Source of the DNA: Linum tenue
Taxonomy: Eukaryota > Streptophyta > Magnoliopsida > Malpighiales > Linaceae
Reading direction: 5' to 3'
DNA length: 64,000 nucleotides
NCBI GenBank assembly: GCA_946122785.1
Contig: CAMGYJ010000005.1
Location: 88,034,547 to 88,098,546 of the forward strand
The notes beneath the pieces are model-generated. The model was given only the letters and a program-made list of their open reading frames with translations. It ran no database searches and was not told the DNA's origin. Positions 57,310 to 64,000 of the stretch are shown piece by piece (position 1 is the first letter of the stretch; every line of letters starts with the position of its first letter). A program made the translations under genes and the position numbers.

Positions 57310-58169
57310 TATCAACCTAGGCAGATATTCTCTTTCTAGGTCAAAGCAGGAACTACAAGAATTTGATCAAGATTCATGTAATTCAGAAAACCATGCCTCA
57401 ATTGAATATAATCGATATCAAAGAACAGGTACTTGGGTTCATACAACCAAACCTAACATACAAATCTAGAGTTCTTCATACCCAGGTGAGTGAGACAGTT
57501 TACTCCTTAGAGAGAGAAGAGAAATCAGCTTCAGATGCGGAATTGATTCTGTGAAGGATGATAAGCAGCTTCTGATAATCAATCGGCACTTCTCTAAGCT
57601 TCAATCGAGCTCCAATGATGTTGAAGATCGATTTAGGGCGCTTGGAATTTCTTTTCGTAACTCTCTCTAGGTTTTTGCCTTTCTTTCTCTAAAAATAAGA
57701 TCCCTCTCAAAAGAAGCTTTCTTTCCTTCAAAAGGGGCATATCGTGATCCCCGGCCTTAATACCCGGTCGGGTATTTCAGGTGACCGACTGGGTATTTTA
57801 AAATGCTGCGCACGGGAAAGGGGTTAATACCAAATCGAGGTTCTGAATACCCGATCAGGTATTTCAGCCTCCTGGTCGGGACCCCTTCTGCTTTTTTGGC
57901 CTCCAAAGTGCCTTTTACCCGGTCTCCTTCTTCTCATATACCCGGTCGGGTATTTTAGTGCCTGGCCGGGTATTTTTGCCTGAAAACTCCTCTAGCTCCA
58001 ACTTTCCACTTTTCGACCCGAAACTTGTTTCCACGCCTCTATATCCACGCCAAGTCCTGAAATATGACATAAACGAACAACCTAGCGTGAAATCGGCCTA
58101 AAACACGATAATCGACTCTCAAACAGTTCAAGAATGGTGGTCAAAACATGTGCAAATAATGGTCTATCA
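57310..58169 (-). repeat. 5' LTR of the Athila element, 3'-truncated
   Basis: On the - strand it starts TGATAGACCATTATTTGC at 58,169, the same TGATA start as LTR-X and the LTR at 51,616. It carries about eight CCCGGTCGGGTATTTT words at 57,740-57,990, then an AG-rich leader. No primer binding site was found before gag, so its end and the start of gag are deleted. Confidence 0.65.
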
Positions 58170-58900
58170 ATGACCCCACAATGACGGATGATCAACTAGT
58201 GGCAATATATGCGGACAATCGAGATGAGAAGCATGCTCATTACACGCCCAGCGACAGCCCGAATGCGTTAAACTCGTAGTGGTTTAGCACCTCCGGGGCA
58301 GGAAGATGAATGGGCAATAGTGGACGCAAAGGTCAAATGAATACGCTCCCGATGCTAAAGAAGCAAAACTAGCCGCCAAAATCCTAAAATCTTTTACCGC
58401 CTCCGACGAAACTGTTGGGCTCGGGTGCGAGCCCATTTGACCTAAGACGCATCAATGGAAGTCCAAAAAGCCATCAAGGTGCACTAGAGGTCCGGATGTG
58501 ATTGCACCATATACTCTCCGAAGCATGAAGTGGTCAATGATATGACATTAAATGCCATCGAGGGTGTTGTACCCTTAAAAATGATCCCTAATACGCCTAA
58601 CACGACATTAAATGGATTATCAACTAGCAGGTGAGTTATAAATATCCCATCTCGCATACATTTAATGGTAACTCAACTACCCTTCTCTCACTAAGAACTA
58701 CTTCTCTCTCTAACTTGATCATTGGAGAGTGTCACATGTTCACGCCAACATACCCCTTTTGTAGGTATATCGGCAGGCGTCTTCCAAGGTGAAATCGTTC
58801 CGCTTTTCGGTGTGACTCATATCCCGCCTCGTGCATCCTAGGCTTAAACAAGAAGTCTATTTGAATTTTCACGATATGCTGTATCCAAGTACGAACTGTT
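58170..58900 (+). repeat. LTR fragment with promoter
   Basis: TATAAATA at 58,637-58,644 is followed by CT-rich leader sequence and CATTGGAGAGTG...CACGCCAACA, a conserved R/U5-like block of several plant gypsy LTRs. The borders are not resolved. The 200 bases to the left are unassigned. Confidence 0.5.
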
Positions 58901-59702
58901 ACTAGCTTATAGCCCGGCCTGTTGACCGGAGGTAGCCGAGATCAATAATTTAAAATTGTTCCAGAAGTAATATAGATTATGGCCCGTGCAGATTATTGGG
59001 CACAACATTTAATAGGTCGGTCAATAATATATTATATTAAGTTGAGCTCAAATTGTTTCTTTAGTTGGGAGAGCATGAAAGATTTAAGGAATGATAATTC
59101 AGTTAATGAGATCGAAGATCAAGTTAAGGCTTCATCGTATTTCTCATTCTAATAGGGAGAAAGAGATTTGTTCCGAATGGCTTTATTTTGGGTTTGATAT
59201 TGGTCGTTCATCCAAATGAGGAAAAAGCGGTACATAAGACCCCGATTTTTATATAAACTAAGGAATCAGAAAATATAATTTTACACAAATGTTCTCATAA
59301 ATGCATAAAACTCTGACCTTCCAATGGTATGGGAAATACATAAAACAAAAGCAGCCATGAGTTAATTTAAGATTGCATTAGTGTAAATGGTCGTTGTCGA
59401 TCATTATATAGTATTGTTTTGTCTTGTCTTGGCGTCATACAAACAGAAAAATGAATTCAATCCCTCCTGCTAAAAAATCTATTAAGATGTGACGGACGGT
59501 CGGTCGGACGGACGGCGCGCGCACCTATGTGTGGTGGTCCGTTAAGTACTCCCTCTCCCACAAAAGTGGGTCACCCCAAGGGGCATGCCCTTAGGAGAGA
59601 GGCTCCTATCTTTATACACATTTCACCAAGTAAAACTACCAATGTGGTAGTTTTTCCATTTGAGACTCTATAGCTTTCAAGGCTATTCATACATTCCCAA
59701 CA
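58901..59702 (-). repeat. 3' LTR of the Tork-like copia element (lower border unresolved)
   Basis: On the - strand it starts TGTTGGGAATGT at 59,702 straight after the polypurine tract. TGTATAAAGA near 59,612-59,622 is a TATA box. A GGACGGTCGGTCGG run lies near 59,500. The end of the LTR is somewhere between 58,900 and 59,400. Confidence 0.6.
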
Positions 59703-59703
59703 A

Positions 59704-59716
59704 TCCCCCACTTGAA
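59704..59716 (-). other. Polypurine tract of the Tork-like copia element
   Basis: CAAGTGGGGGAT on the - strand, directly before the LTR start. Confidence 0.75.
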
Positions 59717-60192
59717 TAGTTTTGAAACTATCTCTGAGCATTAACAGTTCCATAAGATCAGGCATAAGCTAAGGTATCGCAAAGATTTGAACCATAGCGT
59801 AGTGGTTACACTTCCGATTTCATAAGGGTGAATCATAGTCTTGAACCCTATCTTAGACAGTGTAGCACACCGAATCTTTTCATTGAGTTGTGTTCTCTTC
59901 TTAGCCCGTGCATTTATGGCCATGCACGTTATCCTGGTTTAGTGAACGCTCTAGCAACTTTGTGCCTCCAAAGTTCCATAGGGAGCGGCTCCATTCCCAC
60001 ATTCACATAGGTGAGTCTATCAGGAGTACCCCCAAAGTAAAGTACTCCACCCCACATATGGTATAGATCTCATTAAGAGTTATTAACTCAACCTCCATTG
60101 CTTTGGGATTCATGCTTCACTATGCATGAACTTTTCGCATACTACTCATGACTTGTTATTACCCATTGAACCCATTTCTTGGGATCTCCAAT

Positions 60193-60828
60193 CTATTGGG
60201 TCGGGTTACCATCACTTGTAGTCCGTGGTTCGGGAGGCATATGTCCCATACCCTTGGCGATATTCTGGACTTTCTCTCTAGGTAATCCTTTCGTCAAAGG
60301 ATCGGCTAGATTCTGTTCGGATCTTATATGATCCACCCTCACTGCTCCTATCGTTAGGAATTCTCTTACAGTACTGTGCTTATGACGAATCTGTCGTTTC
60401 TTTCCGTTATAGAACCGGTTCTCAACTTTAACGATAACTGCGGTACTATCACAATGGATCAATACCGGAGGGACCGGCCTTTCACATAGGGGAATCTCTG
60501 ACAACAATACTCTCAACCAACTTGCTTCTTCACTAGCCGTTGCTAGTGCTATCATCTCTGATTCCATAGTTGATTGAGCTAGGATTGTTTGTTTCTTTGA
60601 CTTCCAAGACACCGCTCCACCAGCGATGTTAAAAATATACCCGCTGGTTGCCTTGGAGTCATCTGATAGGGTATTCCAATATGCATCACTATACCCTTCT
60701 AGTACAACAGGAAACCTTTGATAGTGTATACCAAGGTTTGTTGTTCTCTTGAGGTATCTCATGACCCTCTCTATAGCATTCCAATGCTCTCTACTAGGAC
60801 AACTGTTAAACCTGCCAAGCAATCCCAC
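60193..60828 (-). pseudogene. Copia RNase H (Tork-like)
   Basis: Frame with GYSDAYW (first Asp), SWKSKKQTILAQSTMESE (catalytic Glu), IHCDSTAVI and the RHKHSTVREF...VRSEQNLADPLTKGL-type end. It is in the same frame as RT and separated from it by a single TAA at 60,895-60,897. It ends at the stop near 60,193, followed by the polypurine tract. Confidence 0.85.
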
Positions 60829-60894
60829 GACATATGCAATGTCTGGTCGAGTGTAATCCGCAGCATAACGGAGACTGCCAATGATGCTAGCATA

Positions 60895-61743
60895 TTATGA
60901 TTGTCTTACACTGTCTCCAATGTTCTTAAATAGCTTTACACTAGCATCATACGAAGTACACGCAGGTTTACAGTCGAAATAGTTATATTTCTTCAAGATC
61001 TTCTCTATGTAGCTAGATTGATCTAGAGAATAACCATTTGATGTTCTAGTTATCTGGATTCCAAGCATAAACTTTACTTCTCCCAGATCTTTCACCTCAA
61101 AACTCTCTTTCAACATGGCTTTTGCTTCATTGACCACGTGAATATTTGTACCAAATATTAACATGTCCTCTACATACAAACATATGATAGTACAACTGTT
61201 ATTCTCTGACTTGCGGTAAATACACTTGTCACTTTCATTCACCTTAAAGCCATGTGAGAGAACGAGAGTGTCAAACTTCTCATGCCACTGTTTTGGAGCC
61301 TGTTTCAAACCATATAATGATTTGTCTAGCTTACAGACTTTCGAGGCATGTTCGGGGATAACAAACCCTTCTGGTTGTTCCATATAGATTTCTTCATCCA
61401 GATCACCGTTCAAAAAAGCAATCTTAACATCCATTTGGTGTACCACGAGATTGTTCAAGGTAGAAAGAGCAATCATGACACGAATGGATGTTATTCTATA
61501 GGTATCGAAGAAATCCATATTCTCTCTCTGCCTGTAGCCCTTAACTACTAGGCGAGCTCGGAACCTTTCGATTGCACCATCAGGTTTCCGTTTCGTTTTT
61601 AGAACCCATTTATTACCTAAGACTTTGCAGCCAGGAGGTAAGTCTTTTAGATGCCAGGTCTTATTAGTTTCTAACGATTCCATTTCATCTAAAACGGCCT
61701 CATTCCAAAAGTCTGCATCTATGGAAGTTAATGCTTCCTGCAA
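60895..61743 (-). pseudogene. Copia reverse transcriptase (Tork-like)
   Basis: A 282-codon frame with NKWVLKTKRKPDGAIERF, HQMDVKIAFLNGDLDEEIYM, KSLYGLKQAPKQWH and the catalytic box. The box reads YVEDML instead of YVDDML: the first Asp is replaced by Glu (codon at 61,168-61,170), which should inactivate polymerisation. A one-base loss near 61,793 separates it from integrase. Confidence 0.88.
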
Positions 61744-61745
61744 AC

Positions 61746-62616
61746 TTATTGGATCTTCGAGGGTGTATACTGTAGTAAATTCATCACCAAAATCTTAGAG
61801 ATTCTAGCTCTTTTACTTCTTCTGAGTTCATCCTCAGATCCAACACCCCCACTAGTTCCGTTATCGCTAATAGCGGGTAGTACATTACCCCCACTATTTG
61901 TCGTTTTAAATGGAAATCGTGTCTCAAAGAAATCAGCATCAATGGATTCTATTATAGTACGAGCATTCAAATCATAAAATCTATATGCCTTAATATTGGC
62001 CGCATAGCCAACGAAGACACATTCATATGCTCGACTAGCCAACTTAATCCTCTTAGGATTCGGAATTCTTACGTAGGCCAAACAGCCCCACGTTCTTAAA
62101 TAGGACAGATTAGGTGGCTTATTCTTCAAGATCTCATAGGGTGATTCTTTTCTACTTGTCTTTGGAAGATGATTTAGCACATAGCAAACCGTCAACAAAA
62201 TATCACCCCACCAAGAAGAAGCAGCTCCAGAATTGAGCATAATAGCCACAACTAATTCTGTAAATGTCCTATTTCCGCTCAGCTTTACCATTCATTTCTG
62301 GTGAATATCGTGCCGTGGTTTCATGAATGATACCATGTGAGCTATAGAATTCCTTGAAGGGATTAGAGTCATACTCTGATCCTCTATCACTCCTAAGTCT
62401 TTTTATCTTTCGATTGCACTGATTTTCAAATTCAACCACAAATACCTTGAACATATCAAGGGCTTCACTTTTGTTTTTCATCAAATAAACAAAGCAATAA
62501 TCAGAGCAATCATCTATGAAAGTGATAAAGTATCTCTTGCCAGACCTAGTTAATGTCCCATCTAATTCACAAATATCAGAATGAATAAGACCTAAGGGTT
62601 CTGATTCTCTACTCAC
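61746..62616 (-). pseudogene. Copia integrase (Tork-like), frameshifted
   Basis: 62,616-62,269 has the first two catalytic Asp (IHSDICE; RLRSDRGSEY) and the Glu (MNGKAERK). A one-base loss in the A run near 62,276 shifts the frame. The rest (62,291-61,746) continues with WWGDILLTVCYVLNHLP, ECVFVGYAA and the C-terminal linker. Confidence 0.87.
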
Positions 62617-62620
62617 ATAT

Positions 62621-63346
62621 TTATGGGGCGTTTTTCGTTATTTTAGCTTTGCTACAGAAATCACATTTATCAAATCCATTCATTGAGAGTTTAGGGATAT
62701 GTCCTAGCTTGCTTAAATTCTTCACAATTCGTGTGTTCACATGACAAAGACGAGCATGCCAAACATTCAAATCACACACCATGTAAATTGAAGAATTCAT
62801 CTTATTAATTTCAACATTCAACTTGAACATCCCATTACATGCATATCCCTTTCCCACAAAACTCCCATTCTTAGTAAGGGTATACAAGTCTGCCCCAATA
62901 GATTGATTAAACCCAGACTTATTAAGAAGATATTCCGAAACAAGATTCTTCCTTACCTCTGGAGTGTGCAACACATCCTTGAGCACCATCTTCTTCCCAG
63001 AGGTGAAGTTCAGCTCCACTTCACCAGAACCAGCAACCATAGTGGTGTGAGTAGTCCCCAGCAACACTTTCTTGTCAGCAGGTGCTTCTGTGCATGTTTT
63101 AAACATAGCACGATTGTTGCATACATGCTTCGATGCACCTGTATCCAGCCACCATCCTTCTGAGTCACCGGTGAGGTTGACTTCAGCGATCATATCCATG
63201 ATCATGACTACCAAATCCTCTTCTGTCAAGTTAACCCTGGCCGCAGGCGCAGGGTTTTGCTTGTTCCTGCACTTCTTTGCCATATGACCCGGTTTATCGC
63301 AGCTATAGCAGATAAACGGTGGGTCATTCTTAGAGGTTTGGGCCAT
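62621..63346 (-). pseudogene. Copia zinc knuckle, protease and GAG-pre-integrase
   Basis: A 241-codon frame: CYSCDKPGHMAKKC (zinc knuckle), WWLDTGASKHVC (protease with intact DTGA), VLLGTTHTTMVAGSGEVEL, LKDVLHTPEVRKNLVS, and GAG-pre-integrase WHARLCHVNTRIV with the CDFCSKAKI zinc half-site. A frame change just above 62,616 separates it from integrase. Confidence 0.87.
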
Positions 63347-64000
63347 GACCCTTTGGTTACCTCGAGAGGCACCATTCTGGTGGGGGCGAACCTGTTGGTT
63401 CTTACTCTTAAACCCTTTCTGGTTAGGTTTAAGAGCTCTAGGGGTGGGTCATTTAGCAGTGACGACCATCACCTCTTCTTTCATATCCTGCTTGCGGGAC
63501 TCTTCCTCAATCCTTAGGCGAGTAATCAAGCTTTCCAGTGAAAATTCTTTGGTTTTATGTCTAAGCATATTCTTAAAATCTTTCCACGAAGGGGGCAGCT
63601 TATCAATAATGCAAGCAACTTGAAATTGATCGTCTAGAGGCATACCTTCATAGACGATCTCATGAGCTATTTTCTGAAGTTAATGTGACTGAACTTCGAC
63701 AGACTTGTCATCCACCATCTGGTAGCGCAGGTAGCGGCTGACAGCATACTTCTTAGCTCCAGCCTCCTCCGTGTCGTACTTCTTTAGGAGCGCATCCCAG
63801 ATCATCATTGCGGTGTTCTTGATGTCCGCATAGTAGTCGTAGAGATCGTCTGTCAGGCCGTTGAGGATGTAGTTCTTGCACAGGAAGTCACGCTCCCTTT
63901 CCTTAGCAGAAGCAGCCCTCTCCTCATAGGTCGCTTCTTCCGGATAAAACAGCTCCTCTCTGTACTCGTGGTTTTGTGTGAAAACCGAAGCTCTCTAAAC
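63347..64000 (-). pseudogene. Copia gag (UBN2-type, Tork-like), running off the window
   Basis: On the - strand from 64,000: EELFYPEEATYEERAASAK, ERDFLCKNYILNGLTDDLYD, KYAVSRYLRYQMVDDKSVE, then a TAA near 63,680 in place of Glu. The frame continues with QFQVACIIDKLPPSWKDFK and SLITRLRIEEESRKQD, then a TGA near 63,446, before the zinc knuckle. The N-terminus and the 5' LTR are outside the window. Confidence 0.85.

Noticed and set aside
59480..59560. TACTCCCTC motif suggesting a Stowaway/Tourist-type MITE end
   Set aside because: Only one possible end is present, and it falls inside the copia LTR, where the surrounding sequence is already explained.

Overview
This window is intergenic plant DNA, most likely from a eudicot. 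The base composition is AT-rich, and the sequence is a nested stack of LTR retrotransposons, non-autonomous DNA transposons and low-complexity spacers. I see no tRNA, rRNA, CRISPR array or convincing single-copy host gene. The coding signal is Ty3/gypsy and Ty1/copia gag-pol, almost all broken, plus one intact 1,506-codon gag-pol. There are also two antisense copies of a plant mobile domain (PMD) gene carried inside a retrotransposon. I cannot name the species.

Layout. (1) 1 to about 11,400, + strand: the right-hand part of a Tat-lineage gypsy element. It has a decayed gag (1-2,062), no pol, and two antisense PMD genes (2,066-2,986 and 4,752-7,809). Each PMD gene has its own TATA box and upstream motif array. 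A polypurine tract (9,094-9,108) and a long 3' LTR with a U3 motif array and a TATA box at 10,914 follow. (2) 11,400-17,700: spacer with a hAT-type MITE, other MITE or CACTA ends and small duplications. (3) 17,700 to about 29,300, - strand: a decayed Tekay-like chromovirus. Inside it are a second gypsy element (LTRs 22,405-22,845 and 27,746-28,193) and a truncated copia element (22,846-25,851). (4) 29,300-31,223: 3' LTR and 3' internal end of an Athila-like family, here called LTR-X, on the - strand. (5) 31,224-40,560, + strand: a young Tekay-like element with an intact gag-pol and nearly identical LTRs, both clipped at their outer ends. (6) 40,561-45,430: further LTR-X pieces in both orientations, one split by another LTR. 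(7) 45,430-50,160: LTR debris, a second hAT-type MITE, a CACTA end with a hairpin array, and CCCGA-rich hAT-like fragments. (8) 50,160-58,169, - strand: an Athila element with an integrase-core deletion, interrupted on its 3' side by another Athila-type LTR. (9) 58,170-58,900: another LTR fragment. (10) 58,900-64,000, - strand: a Tork-like copia element with several breaks, running off the window.

Two themes tie the region together. First, nearly every LTR family here carries its own short, partly palindromic word repeated many times, in several cases just upstream of a TATA box. In two elements the same kind of word array recurs inside the element, in front of an extra gene: the antisense PMD genes in the Tat element and the post-pol ORF in the Athila element. 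This suggests that retroelements copy their U3 promoter module to drive accessory genes. Second, the second PMD gene keeps GT-AG introns. That is expected for a gene captured antisense to the retroelement's genomic RNA, where the spliceosome cannot remove them.
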